This document shows, piece after piece, positions 37,859-47,442 of a stretch of 64,000 bases of DNA. The translations under genes and the position numbers were made by a program. Within the stretch, counting starts at the first letter, position 1; the number at the start of each line of letters is the position of its first letter. The notes under the pieces are model-generated. The model saw nothing but the letters and a program-made list of their open reading frames with translations, was not told the DNA's origin and made no database searches. Origin of the DNA: an uncultured Porphyromonadaceae bacterium (GTDB lineage Bacteria; Bacteroidota; Bacteroidia; Bacteroidales; Muribaculaceae); the NCBI GenBank assembly GCA_900540625.1, contig UQGP01000006.1, positions 5,734 through 69,733 of the forward strand, in the 5' to 3' direction.

Positions 37859-40081
37859 ATGAAAAAGCTCTTTTTCTCATCACTTGCTCTTGTGGCAATG
37901 ATGTTTGCAGGTACGTCCTGCTCCTCTGAGGAAGTGGCACCCGTGACGGGCGAAAGCGCAGTCACGCTGTCGGTAACCCTTCCCGATGGTATCCAATCGC
38001 GTGCGTTCGGTGACGGCCACACCGCGCAGAAACTTACGATGCTCGTGCTGGACCAAAACAATCAGGCCCTGCCCGTTTTTGACGGCGGCGCCAACGTCCT
38101 CAACACCGAGATCAATCTGACCAAGCAGGTGAACCTGCGTCTTGCAGCCGGTAAGACCTACAAGGTCGTATGCTGGGCCGCAGCCGAGGGTGCTCCTTAC
38201 ACCTTCAACACCACAGACTTCACGGTAAGCGCCGAATATGAAGGCGTTAAGACAAGCGATGAGGCACTCGATGCCTTCTACGCCGTGCAGGACATTACCG
38301 TACAGGGCAACACCACCGAGACCATAAAGCTGTACCGTCCGTTTGCACAACTCAACATCGGTACTGATGACCTGGCCGCCGCCAAGGCCGCCGGCTTCGA
38401 TGCCAAGACGGTGAAAGTTACCGTACCCACCTACAAGAGTCTGAATCTGGTTACCGGCGCTGTTGAGGCCGGCGACCCCGTGGCCGTACCCTTCGGCGAA
38501 GGAGCTCTGCCCACCGGCGAGACCTTCCCCAAGGCCGGATATGAATACCTGTCGATGAACTACCTGCTGATGAGCGCCGACAAGCAGCTTGTGGACTTGG
38601 AGTTCACAGTCAAGGCAGCCGACGGCAGCACACGTACACTTCCCGTAAGTGCCGTGCCCGTACAGCGCAACTATCGCACCAACATCTACGGCAGCCTGCT
38701 GACCAACAGCGTCAACATCAATGTCGAAATCGTTCCCGCATTCGAGGAACGCGACTACGAAATGGATGATGTAGCACGTGTTGTAGCGGCTCTCAGCGCC
38801 GGCAAATCCGTGAAACTTGACCAAGATCTCAACCCCGGCAAGACCATGGTTATTGATCTTAAAGACGGTGCTTCGGTTACGCTTGATCTTAACGGCCATA
38901 CCATCGCCAATACGACAGACTTATGGAACGAGGAAACCGGACATTGGTCGCTAATCAGTGTTCGCGGCAACGGTACGCTCACCATCAAGGGCGGCACACT
39001 GAAAGCCAAAGAGAATGACTGCTTTGCACTGGATGTATTTGACAAGACTGCGAATTTGATTATCGAAGACGGCAAGTATGTTGGCAATCTCCACGCCGTG
39101 TATGTATATTTCGGCAACCTGAAAGTTAAGGGCGGCGAATTCAGTATTCAGCAACTTGCAGACGGCAAAGACCCGTATCGTTTTACCCTCAACTGCTATG
39201 ACTCATCATATAAGAGTGGAATCGCAACAGTAGAAGTTTCGGGCGGCAAGTTCTTCAAATTCAACCCCGGCGACAACCTTGCAGAAGGCAAAGGCACTAA
39301 CTTCCTTGCCCCCGGATACAAGGCAGAGGCTGAAGGCGACTACTACAAAGTCGTATCCATCCCGGCCGTGACTACACAGGCAGACTTCGAGAAAGCTGTC
39401 AAGATTGAAGGCGCAAGCGTTGTCGTCGGCAAAAACCTGACGGTGACACTGCCGCAAGACATCGCTAATGGCGTGACCATTATTGGTATGGAAGGTGCAA
39501 CCATAGACAATACCATTTTCAAACATTGGGATACGGCTAATGACAACTGCATTTACAACAAGGAGAACCTCACGTTTAAGAACTTGAACATTAAGGAAAA
39601 CAATGTAAACTATGCAGGACTGGTTCGTTGTAACAATGTCACATATGACAAATGCACTATAGAGGGCAAAATGTTTCTCAATGGTGAGGGCTTTGTGTTT
39701 GACAGATGTAAGTTTGTCCAAACCGTAAGTGACTATAACATTTGGACATATGGCGGTAATCCTGTGACCTTTAATGACTGTGTATTTGAATGCGCAGGTA
39801 AGTCGGTACTCGTGTACAACGAAGGTGGCGTTACACCGGTTGTAAACAAGTTCAACAACTGCAAGTTTGTTGCTTCCCAAAAAGTTGCAGGCAAGGCAGC
39901 AATCGAAATCGACCAAACGTCCGCTAACTTCGAGGTCGAAATTAACGGCTGCACCGCTACCGGTTTTGACAACGGCTCCGTATCCGGCAATCCCCTGTGG
40001 AACAATAAGAGTGGCATCGTTGCGAAACATACTCTCGTTGTCAAAGTGGACGGCGTGACGCAGACCTTGAAGAACAAATAA
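37859..40081 (+). CDS. Surface lipoprotein A: fimbrillin-like domain plus beta-helix
   Basis: 740 aa from ATG 37859 (an ATG 6 bp upstream is also in frame; 37859 matches the start of the copy at 42679). Lipobox Cys followed by SSEE, an acidic stretch of the surface-export type in Bacteroidetes lipoproteins. Residues about 25-300 are a DUF6562/fimbrillin-like half with LYRPFAQLNIGTDDLAAAKA and VPVQRNYRTNIYGSLLTN. Residues about 305-500 are a parallel beta-helix module (LDLNGHTIANT, LTIKGGTLKA, LIIEDGKYVGN), and about 505-740 a second one (LTFKNLNIKENN, VTFNDCVFECAG). Probably an adhesin. From residue 12 on it is identical to A'. Confidence 0.8.
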   Translation: MKKLFFSSLALVAMMFAGTSCSSEEVAPVTGESAVTLSVTLPDGIQSRAFGDGHTAQKLTMLVLDQNNQALPVFDGGANVLNTEINLTKQVNLRLAAGKTYKVVCWAAAEGAPYTFNTTDFTVSAEYEGVKTSDEALDAFYAVQDITVQGNTTETIKLYRPFAQLNIGTDDLAAAKAAGFDAKTVKVTVPTYKSLNLVTGAVEAGDPVAVPFGEGALPTGETFPKAGYEYLSMNYLLMSADKQLVDLEFTVKAADGSTRTLPVSAVPVQRNYRTNIYGSLLTNSVNINVEIVPAFEERDYEMDDVARVVAALSAGKSVKLDQDLNPGKTMVIDLKDGASVTLDLNGHTIANTTDLWNEETGHWSLISVRGNGTLTIKGGTLKAKENDCFALDVFDKTANLIIEDGKYVGNLHAVYVYFGNLKVKGGEFSIQQLADGKDPYRFTLNCYDSSYKSGIATVEVSGGKFFKFNPGDNLAEGKGTNFLAPGYKAEAEGDYYKVVSIPAVTTQADFEKAVKIEGASVVVGKNLTVTLPQDIANGVTIIGMEGATIDNTIFKHWDTANDNCIYNKENLTFKNLNIKENNVNYAGLVRCNNVTYDKCTIEGKMFLNGEGFVFDRCKFVQTVSDYNIWTYGGNPVTFNDCVFECAGKSVLVYNEGGVTPVVNKFNNCKFVASQKVAGKAAIEIDQTSANFEVEINGCTATGFDNGSVSGNPLWNNKSGIVAKHTLVVKVDGVTQTLKNK

Positions 40082-40454
40082 TAGAACCAATCTTTCTATC
40101 CCCCTGTGTGCCGCGGCGTTAGTGCCGCGACACATGGTGGGAAGATATATAATCAAAAACAATAAACTAATCAATTGCAGATACATTTTAAGGCAAGATG
40201 AAAAGAGTTCTATCATCAATGGTAGCCATCGCATCGCTTCTGATGTTTGGTACGTCCTGCTCTTCGGAAGAGGTGGCACCCGTGACGGGCGAAAGCACAG
40301 TCACGCTATCCGTAACCCTTCCCGACGGTATCCAATCACGTGCGTTCGGTGACGGCACCACCGCCGATAGTCTCACGATGCTCGTTTTAGACGGTGAGAC
40401 GGCCCTGCCCGTGTTCACAGGCGACGATCCCACCGTTCTGTCCACCGACATCAA
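37892..40454 (+). repeat. Copy 1 of a 2.56-kb identical direct repeat
   Basis: Bases 37892-40454 match 42712-45274 at a constant offset of 4,820 bp. They cover almost all of gene A, the intergenic space and the first 257 bp of gene B. All rows compared by eye are identical. Left of 37892 only the start codon and scattered bases match; right of 40454 the B genes diverge gradually. Confidence 0.9.
40108..40133 (+). other. Intergenic hairpin A-B
   Basis: GTGCCGCGGC and GCCGCGACAC form a 10-bp stem with one mismatch and a 6-nt loop between genes A and B. No T-tract. It may attenuate transcription or shield the 3' end of the A message. Confidence 0.45.
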
Positions 40455-42441
40455 TCTGACCAAGCAGGTGACCTTGCGTCTTGCCGCCGGTAAGACATAT
40501 AAAGTCGTATGCTGGGCTTCGGCCAAGAAATCGCCCTATACATTCGATACAGCTACGCGTATGGTAAGCGCCAAATATGAAGGCACACTGACAAGTGACG
40601 AGGCACTTGATGCCTTCTATGCTGTGCAGGACATTACTGTACAGGGCAACACCACCGAGACCGTCAAGCTGTACCGTCCGTTTGCACAGCTGAATATCGG
40701 AACGAATGACCTGGCTGCCGCCAAGGCCGCCGGCTTCAACGCCTTGAAAGTCTCCGTCAAGGTGCCCACCTACAAGAGCCTTGATCTGCTCTCAGGCGCC
40801 GTTGAGCAAGGCGACCCCGTGGCCGTAACCTTCGGCGAAGGAGATCTGCCCACCGGCGAGGCTTTCCCCAAGACCGGTTATGACTATCTGTCGATGAACT
40901 ACCTGCTGATGAGCGCCGACAAGCAGCTCGTGGACCTGGAATTCACCGTAACTGCCGAGGGCGGCGCTACGCGTACACTTCCCGTAAGTGCCGTGCCAGT
41001 ACAGCGCAACTACCGCACCAACATCTACGGTAGCCTTCTGACCAACAGCGTCAACATCAATGTCGAAATCGTTCCCGCATTCGAGGAATCCGCTTACGAG
41101 GTTGCATATGTAGCAACTGCAGAAGATCTCGTTGCCGCCCTTAACGCCGGCAGCTCTGTTGTTCTCGAACAAAACCTCGTTGTTTCTTCCGAAATGCATA
41201 TTGTTATTCCCGAAGGCAAAACCGTCACACTCAACCTTAATGGCAAAACCATTAGCAACACCGAAGACATTTGGAGTGAAGCTAAGAAAGAATACCAGAT
41301 GCTCAATGTTGATGGTGCGGGAACATTAGTACTTACCGGCAAAGGTAAACTTGATGCCAAGGAAAATGACTGCTATTGTATTAATGTGAGAGGCGGAGCA
41401 CACCTTGTCATTGAAGACGGCACGTATGTAGGCAATATCAGCGCAGTACAGATTGACAAAGGTATTTGCGAAATCAAGGGCGGCACATTCGACCTCAAAC
41501 AGCTCTGGAAAGGTGACTACACCTATATGCTCAACTGCATTGATGCCAATTACAAGAATGGCACAGCCAAATTTATCGTTACCGGCGGTACATTCACCGG
41601 CTTCAACCCGGCATACAATGGTGCTGAAGGCCAAGGAACAAACTTCCTCGCTGATGGCTACATCGCAGCTGAATCAGTGAAAAACGGTAAGCACATCTTT
41701 ACCGTCAAGAAAGCAGAAACCGTTACTTCGGCTGACGTCTTAGACGATTTATGCTATAATAAGAAGGGCGCTGTTATCTATATCAACACCCCGATAGTTA
41801 ATGAAACCGGTAGCGCTGCATACTGCTATAACGGCGGAACTCGCACCATTACATTGGACAAGAATGGTTCGTTGACATCCGGCAAAGGATGCACACTGAC
41901 TGTCGCTTCCGGCGTTACAGTTAACTTGAATGGACTGGGTGGCACAATCAACTCGCCCGTGACTAACGAAAGCTACAATGCAGCTCTGAAAGTCGGCGGT
42001 AACACCAAGGCCACGCTGAATATTTACGGTAATGGCAATTACATACAACCGGCAGGTGCTAAGTCCGGACATGCGCTCCTCATTGCCGCCGGTACTGCCA
42101 ATATCTACGGCGGATATTTCTATGCCGGCAAAGGTACCGGTACGGGAGTAAAAGCTATGGCTTCGACAATACACCTATATGGTCTTCAGGGTATGAGTAC
42201 CTGTAATATCTATGGCGGTGTGTTTGAATGCGAAGGCGATGCTAAATATTTGCTTAACTGCGAAGACTCCTATTATAAAAATGGAAGATGTAAATTCGTA
42301 GTTTATGGTGGCATCTTCGTAGGCTTTGACCCCTCAAAATCCCAATCTGAAGAAACGGAAGTTAACTGGGTTGCTGACGGCTATAGGAGCCAGGAGATCA
42401 CCTACAACGGTAAGAAAGCTTATCAGGTCGTAAAGGCTTGA
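40198..42441 (+). CDS. Surface lipoprotein B: fimbrillin-like domain plus two beta-helix modules
   Basis: 747 aa. Signal peptide with lipobox and CSSEE. The N-terminal half (to about residue 300, ending VPVQRNYRTNIYGSLLTN and NVEIVPAFEE) is like that of A. Module 1 (about 305-505) has LNLNGKTISNTEDIW, VLTGKGKLDAKENDC, LVIEDGTYVGN, ending NFLADGYIA. Module 2 (about 510-747) has YCYNGGTRTITLDKNGS, VNLNGLGGTINS, ANIYGGYFYAGKG, and closes with another WVADGYRSQ / GKKAYQVV unit. So the C-terminal half is a serial beta-helix that ends each module with the same GY...V element. Likely surface adhesin. Confidence 0.8.
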   Translation: MKRVLSSMVAIASLLMFGTSCSSEEVAPVTGESTVTLSVTLPDGIQSRAFGDGTTADSLTMLVLDGETALPVFTGDDPTVLSTDINLTKQVTLRLAAGKTYKVVCWASAKKSPYTFDTATRMVSAKYEGTLTSDEALDAFYAVQDITVQGNTTETVKLYRPFAQLNIGTNDLAAAKAAGFNALKVSVKVPTYKSLDLLSGAVEQGDPVAVTFGEGDLPTGEAFPKTGYDYLSMNYLLMSADKQLVDLEFTVTAEGGATRTLPVSAVPVQRNYRTNIYGSLLTNSVNINVEIVPAFEESAYEVAYVATAEDLVAALNAGSSVVLEQNLVVSSEMHIVIPEGKTVTLNLNGKTISNTEDIWSEAKKEYQMLNVDGAGTLVLTGKGKLDAKENDCYCINVRGGAHLVIEDGTYVGNISAVQIDKGICEIKGGTFDLKQLWKGDYTYMLNCIDANYKNGTAKFIVTGGTFTGFNPAYNGAEGQGTNFLADGYIAAESVKNGKHIFTVKKAETVTSADVLDDLCYNKKGAVIYINTPIVNETGSAAYCYNGGTRTITLDKNGSLTSGKGCTLTVASGVTVNLNGLGGTINSPVTNESYNAALKVGGNTKATLNIYGNGNYIQPAGAKSGHALLIAAGTANIYGGYFYAGKGTGTGVKAMASTIHLYGLQGMSTCNIYGGVFECEGDAKYLLNCEDSYYKNGRCKFVVYGGIFVGFDPSKSQSEETEVNWVADGYRSQEITYNGKKAYQVVKA

Positions 42442-42468
42442 TGGTACACTAATACGATATAAGAGGAG

Positions 42469-42510
42469 GGCGGGCATGCCTTTCGAAAAACGCCGTCAGG
42501 CGTGTCCGCC
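42469..42510 (+). terminator. Hairpin after gene B
   Basis: GGCGGGCATGCCT pairs with AGGCGTGTCCGCC (11 of 13 plus wobble), followed by TTAACTCTTTAATTT. It is a partial terminator or attenuator before A'. The 237-bp spacer also has two exact copies of TACAAACAGAAT (about 42531-42554). Confidence 0.45.
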
Positions 42511-42678
42511 TTAACTCTTTAATTTATATTTACAAACAGAATTACAAACAGAATTATAAACTACCCCGAAATAACATTCGTTTTTATGCAGACAGATTAA
42601 CCGATAAAAAAGTATTTGAATTATCCTCAATTAATAAACCCCGACAACCAATATTTAACAACTTAATACGCTAATAGT

Positions 42679-44901
42679 ATGAAACTTAAACTTTTCTCAT
42701 CACTTGCACTCGTGGCAATGATGTTTGCAGGTACGTCCTGCTCCTCTGAGGAAGTGGCACCCGTGACGGGCGAAAGCGCAGTCACGCTGTCGGTAACCCT
42801 TCCCGATGGTATCCAATCGCGTGCGTTCGGTGACGGCCACACCGCGCAGAAACTTACGATGCTCGTGCTGGACCAAAACAATCAGGCCCTGCCCGTTTTT
42901 GACGGCGGCGCCAACGTCCTCAACACCGAGATCAATCTGACCAAGCAGGTGAACCTGCGTCTTGCAGCCGGTAAGACCTACAAGGTCGTATGCTGGGCCG
43001 CAGCCGAGGGTGCTCCTTACACCTTCAACACCACAGACTTCACGGTAAGCGCCGAATATGAAGGCGTTAAGACAAGCGATGAGGCACTCGATGCCTTCTA
43101 CGCCGTGCAGGACATTACCGTACAGGGCAACACCACCGAGACCATAAAGCTGTACCGTCCGTTTGCACAACTCAACATCGGTACTGATGACCTGGCCGCC
43201 GCCAAGGCCGCCGGCTTCGATGCCAAGACGGTGAAAGTTACCGTACCCACCTACAAGAGTCTGAATCTGGTTACCGGCGCTGTTGAGGCCGGCGACCCCG
43301 TGGCCGTACCCTTCGGCGAAGGAGCTCTGCCCACCGGCGAGACCTTCCCCAAGGCCGGATATGAATACCTGTCGATGAACTACCTGCTGATGAGCGCCGA
43401 CAAGCAGCTTGTGGACTTGGAGTTCACAGTCAAGGCAGCCGACGGCAGCACACGTACACTTCCCGTAAGTGCCGTGCCCGTACAGCGCAACTATCGCACC
43501 AACATCTACGGCAGCCTGCTGACCAACAGCGTCAACATCAATGTCGAAATCGTTCCCGCATTCGAGGAACGCGACTACGAAATGGATGATGTAGCACGTG
43601 TTGTAGCGGCTCTCAGCGCCGGCAAATCCGTGAAACTTGACCAAGATCTCAACCCCGGCAAGACCATGGTTATTGATCTTAAAGACGGTGCTTCGGTTAC
43701 GCTTGATCTTAACGGCCATACCATCGCCAATACGACAGACTTATGGAACGAGGAAACCGGACATTGGTCGCTAATCAGTGTTCGCGGCAACGGTACGCTC
43801 ACCATCAAGGGCGGCACACTGAAAGCCAAAGAGAATGACTGCTTTGCACTGGATGTATTTGACAAGACTGCGAATTTGATTATCGAAGACGGCAAGTATG
43901 TTGGCAATCTCCACGCCGTGTATGTATATTTCGGCAACCTGAAAGTTAAGGGCGGCGAATTCAGTATTCAGCAACTTGCAGACGGCAAAGACCCGTATCG
44001 TTTTACCCTCAACTGCTATGACTCATCATATAAGAGTGGAATCGCAACAGTAGAAGTTTCGGGCGGCAAGTTCTTCAAATTCAACCCCGGCGACAACCTT
44101 GCAGAAGGCAAAGGCACTAACTTCCTTGCCCCCGGATACAAGGCAGAGGCTGAAGGCGACTACTACAAAGTCGTATCCATCCCGGCCGTGACTACACAGG
44201 CAGACTTCGAGAAAGCTGTCAAGATTGAAGGCGCAAGCGTTGTCGTCGGCAAAAACCTGACGGTGACACTGCCGCAAGACATCGCTAATGGCGTGACCAT
44301 TATTGGTATGGAAGGTGCAACCATAGACAATACCATTTTCAAACATTGGGATACGGCTAATGACAACTGCATTTACAACAAGGAGAACCTCACGTTTAAG
44401 AACTTGAACATTAAGGAAAACAATGTAAACTATGCAGGACTGGTTCGTTGTAACAATGTCACATATGACAAATGCACTATAGAGGGCAAAATGTTTCTCA
44501 ATGGTGAGGGCTTTGTGTTTGACAGATGTAAGTTTGTCCAAACCGTAAGTGACTATAACATTTGGACATATGGCGGTAATCCTGTGACCTTTAATGACTG
44601 TGTATTTGAATGCGCAGGTAAGTCGGTACTCGTGTACAACGAAGGTGGCGTTACACCGGTTGTAAACAAGTTCAACAACTGCAAGTTTGTTGCTTCCCAA
44701 AAAGTTGCAGGCAAGGCAGCAATCGAAATCGACCAAACGTCCGCTAACTTCGAGGTCGAAATTAACGGCTGCACCGCTACCGGTTTTGACAACGGCTCCG
44801 TATCCGGCAATCCCCTGTGGAACAATAAGAGTGGCATCGTTGCGAAACATACTCTCGTTGTCAAAGTGGACGGCGTGACGCAGACCTTGAAGAACAAATA
44901 A
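42679..44901 (+). CDS. Surface lipoprotein A', duplicate of A
   Basis: 740 aa. Identical to lipoprotein A except in the first 11 residues (MKLKLFSSLALV against MKKLFFSSLALV) and a few silent bases there. It carries the same lipobox-CSSEE, fimbrillin-like half and two beta-helix modules. Upstream DNA is unrelated to that of A, so the two copies may be expressed differently. The duplicated block continues into the 5' part of B'. Confidence 0.85.
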   Translation: MKLKLFSSLALVAMMFAGTSCSSEEVAPVTGESAVTLSVTLPDGIQSRAFGDGHTAQKLTMLVLDQNNQALPVFDGGANVLNTEINLTKQVNLRLAAGKTYKVVCWAAAEGAPYTFNTTDFTVSAEYEGVKTSDEALDAFYAVQDITVQGNTTETIKLYRPFAQLNIGTDDLAAAKAAGFDAKTVKVTVPTYKSLNLVTGAVEAGDPVAVPFGEGALPTGETFPKAGYEYLSMNYLLMSADKQLVDLEFTVKAADGSTRTLPVSAVPVQRNYRTNIYGSLLTNSVNINVEIVPAFEERDYEMDDVARVVAALSAGKSVKLDQDLNPGKTMVIDLKDGASVTLDLNGHTIANTTDLWNEETGHWSLISVRGNGTLTIKGGTLKAKENDCFALDVFDKTANLIIEDGKYVGNLHAVYVYFGNLKVKGGEFSIQQLADGKDPYRFTLNCYDSSYKSGIATVEVSGGKFFKFNPGDNLAEGKGTNFLAPGYKAEAEGDYYKVVSIPAVTTQADFEKAVKIEGASVVVGKNLTVTLPQDIANGVTIIGMEGATIDNTIFKHWDTANDNCIYNKENLTFKNLNIKENNVNYAGLVRCNNVTYDKCTIEGKMFLNGEGFVFDRCKFVQTVSDYNIWTYGGNPVTFNDCVFECAGKSVLVYNEGGVTPVVNKFNNCKFVASQKVAGKAAIEIDQTSANFEVEINGCTATGFDNGSVSGNPLWNNKSGIVAKHTLVVKVDGVTQTLKNK

Positions 44902-45274
44902 TAGAACCAATCTTTCTATCCCCCTGTGTGCCGCGGCGTTAGTGCCGCGACACATGGTGGGAAGATATATAATCAAAAACAATAAACTAATCAATTGCAG
45001 ATACATTTTAAGGCAAGATGAAAAGAGTTCTATCATCAATGGTAGCCATCGCATCGCTTCTGATGTTTGGTACGTCCTGCTCTTCGGAAGAGGTGGCACC
45101 CGTGACGGGCGAAAGCACAGTCACGCTATCCGTAACCCTTCCCGACGGTATCCAATCACGTGCGTTCGGTGACGGCACCACCGCCGATAGTCTCACGATG
45201 CTCGTTTTAGACGGTGAGACGGCCCTGCCCGTGTTCACAGGCGACGATCCCACCGTTCTGTCCACCGACATCAA
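42712..45274 (+). repeat. Copy 2 of the 2.56-kb identical direct repeat
   Basis: Direct, same-orientation copy of 37892-40454. Recombination between the two copies would remove or add exactly 4,820 bp and keep all frames intact. Confidence 0.9.
44928..44953 (+). other. Intergenic hairpin A'-B'
   Basis: Second copy of the GTGCCGCGGC/GCCGCGACAC stem-loop, within the identical repeat. Confidence 0.45.
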
Positions 45275-47348
45275 CCTGACCAAGCAGGTGACCTTGCGTC
45301 TTGCCGCCGGTAAGACCTATAAGGTTGTATGCTGGGCTTCGGCCAAGAAATCGCCCTATACGTTCGACACCGCTACGCGTAAGGTAAGCGCCAACTATGC
45401 CGGCGCACTGACAAGCGACGAGGCACTCGATGCTTTCTATGCCGCACAGGATATCACGGTGAAAGGTAACACCACCGAAACCGTCAAGCTGTACCGTCCG
45501 TTTGCGCAGCTGAATATCGGAACGAATGACTTGGCAGCCGCCAAGGCCGCCGGCTTCGAGGCCGAGACTGTCACTGTGACCGTGCCCACCTACAAGAGCC
45601 TCAACCTGCTCACCGGCGCAGTCGAAAACGGCGACCCGGTTGCTCAGACTTTCGCCGCCAACGGCCTGCCCACCGGCGAAGCCTTCCCCAAGGCCGGGTA
45701 TGACTACCTGTCGATGAACTACCTGCTGATGAGCACCGACAAGCAGCTCGTTGACGTAGAGTTCACCGTAAATGCCAAGGACGGCTCGAAGCGTACGCTC
45801 CCCGTCAGCGCCGTTCCCGTACAGCGCAACTACCGCACCAACATCTACGGCAGCCTGCTGACCAACAGCGTCAACATCAACGTCGAAATCGTTCCAGCAT
45901 TCAATGAACCCGGTTTCGAAGGCGAAAAATTCGAGGCTACAGCCAAAGTTAATGGCGTGGAATATCCCAACTTCGCAGCTGCAGTTGAGGCTGTTAACAC
46001 CGGTGATGCGGGTACATACAATGTAGTGCTTCAAGGTACGACAACATGGGAAACCGGCGATGCCGGAGGCAATGCCAACAAATGCTTTACCAACCCGGCT
46101 TCAACGGTCAACCTTGACCTTAATGGCAAAAGTCTGACTATGACCGGTTCTGGCGGTTTTGTAAACGCTGCCAAGATGAACATTTCCAACGGTACAATCG
46201 TAGACAAAACCGCTTATAAGTACGAGAACGGCGAAACCGCATGGGAATTCACTTACCTCGAATTTGAGGGCGGCGAATACACCTTCGACAACGTCACTTT
46301 CAACAACAGCGTGATGTTTGCCTCCTCCAAGGCTACGGCTAACAACTGCGTATTCAAGGGCATTTCGACACTTGCGTCCCACCAGTCCGAAGAATACTGT
46401 CTGTGGATTTCGAACGGCGATGTCCATCTGAACGGCTGCAAGATCTCCAACGGCTATCGCGGCGTCAAGGCTCACTATCAGTATAAGCCCGTGCGTCAGA
46501 TTAAGATCACAATCGACGGCTGCGAATTCTTTGACTTGGCCGGCAAGGCAGCAGTGCTTACAGACCAGCAAGTCGTTTCATGCGACATCAAGAATTGCAT
46601 CTTCCGCGATGTACAGCCCGGCGGGCAAGGCATGTACGCATACCAGAGTTACACTTCGCTGAAACCCAAGGTATCCAACTGCCGTGTGGTATTCACCAAA
46701 GCACAAGGTCTTGTGAACTTTGCCAAGCAAGTTAACGAAGTTAAGATGTCTTATTCCGATAAGAAACTTACCTTTGAATTGGGCTCGGATATAGATTTGG
46801 CCGGCATCAACTGGGAGCCTATAGGCCAAACCGGAGCCACGCAGTTCCAAGGCGTTTTTGATGGTAAAAACTATACCATCAAGAATATGACCGTTAATAA
46901 GCCATCGACAAAGCATCCTGTTGCTGCCGGTTTCTTCGGCTGGCTGAACAATGGAGCAAATATCAAGAATGTAAAATTTGACGGCGTGAAGATTACTGCC
47001 AACGGGTATACCGGCGTTGTGGCCGGTTACATCGAAAATCATGTAACTCCGGAGGCACAGATATTCAACTGCCACGTGAACAATGCAACCATCAGCAGCA
47101 AAGCCAACGGCGAAGCCAAGGGCGCTAAGGTCGGCGGCATCGTCGGAATATTCACCGACCCTGCACACGTCACCAATTGCAGCGTATCCAACACCAATAT
47201 TGATGCTGCACGCGATGCCGGTCAGATTGTCGGAGCGACTTATATAGATCGCGTAGTCAATTGCACCGCTACCAACGTCAATGTTACGGCTAACGGCACC
47301 GGCGACGGCAGCAATATCCGCAACGAATTGATCGGACGCATTCTCTAA
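45018..47348 (+). CDS. Surface lipoprotein B': shared N-terminus, different C-terminal half with GLUG-like repeats
   Basis: 776 aa. The first 85 residues equal those of B, the rest of the fimbrillin-like half (to about 295) is similar but diverged. After NVEIVPAFNEPGFEG the C-terminal half is unrelated to that of A and B: it starts with VNGVEYPNFAAAVEAVNTGD, continues with a beta-helix (NLDLNGKSLTMTGSGGF, NCVFKGISTLASHQSEEYC), and from about residue 590 has GLUG-like repeats (INWEPIGQTG, FQGVFDGKNYTIKNMTV, FGWLNNGANIKNVKF, VGGIVGIF), seen in adhesins and IgA-protease-like surface proteins. This shows domain replacement behind a constant N-terminus. Confidence 0.8.
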   Translation: MKRVLSSMVAIASLLMFGTSCSSEEVAPVTGESTVTLSVTLPDGIQSRAFGDGTTADSLTMLVLDGETALPVFTGDDPTVLSTDINLTKQVTLRLAAGKTYKVVCWASAKKSPYTFDTATRKVSANYAGALTSDEALDAFYAAQDITVKGNTTETVKLYRPFAQLNIGTNDLAAAKAAGFEAETVTVTVPTYKSLNLLTGAVENGDPVAQTFAANGLPTGEAFPKAGYDYLSMNYLLMSTDKQLVDVEFTVNAKDGSKRTLPVSAVPVQRNYRTNIYGSLLTNSVNINVEIVPAFNEPGFEGEKFEATAKVNGVEYPNFAAAVEAVNTGDAGTYNVVLQGTTTWETGDAGGNANKCFTNPASTVNLDLNGKSLTMTGSGGFVNAAKMNISNGTIVDKTAYKYENGETAWEFTYLEFEGGEYTFDNVTFNNSVMFASSKATANNCVFKGISTLASHQSEEYCLWISNGDVHLNGCKISNGYRGVKAHYQYKPVRQIKITIDGCEFFDLAGKAAVLTDQQVVSCDIKNCIFRDVQPGGQGMYAYQSYTSLKPKVSNCRVVFTKAQGLVNFAKQVNEVKMSYSDKKLTFELGSDIDLAGINWEPIGQTGATQFQGVFDGKNYTIKNMTVNKPSTKHPVAAGFFGWLNNGANIKNVKFDGVKITANGYTGVVAGYIENHVTPEAQIFNCHVNNATISSKANGEAKGAKVGGIVGIFTDPAHVTNCSVSNTNIDAARDAGQIVGATYIDRVVNCTATNVNVTANGTGDGSNIRNELIGRIL

Positions 47349-47364
47349 CATTAGTACGAGATAA

Positions 47365-47399
47365 GGGGCAGAGGTTTGGCGTATCCGAACGTCTGCCCC
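47365..47399 (+). terminator. Hairpin between B' and C
   Basis: GGGGCAGA/TCTGCCCC outer stem with an inner GTTTGG/CCGAAC stem and a 5-nt loop. No T-tract, so partial termination or mRNA protection is likelier than a full stop. Confidence 0.5.
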
Positions 47400-47442
47400 A
47401 CAATACAGAGAGACATAATTTAATTCCCTAAATATCAAATCA

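Noticed and set aside
39206..40279. 357-codon minus-strand frame, repeated at 44026-45099
   Set aside because: Antisense shadow of lipoprotein A/A'; it appears twice only because the DNA is duplicated.
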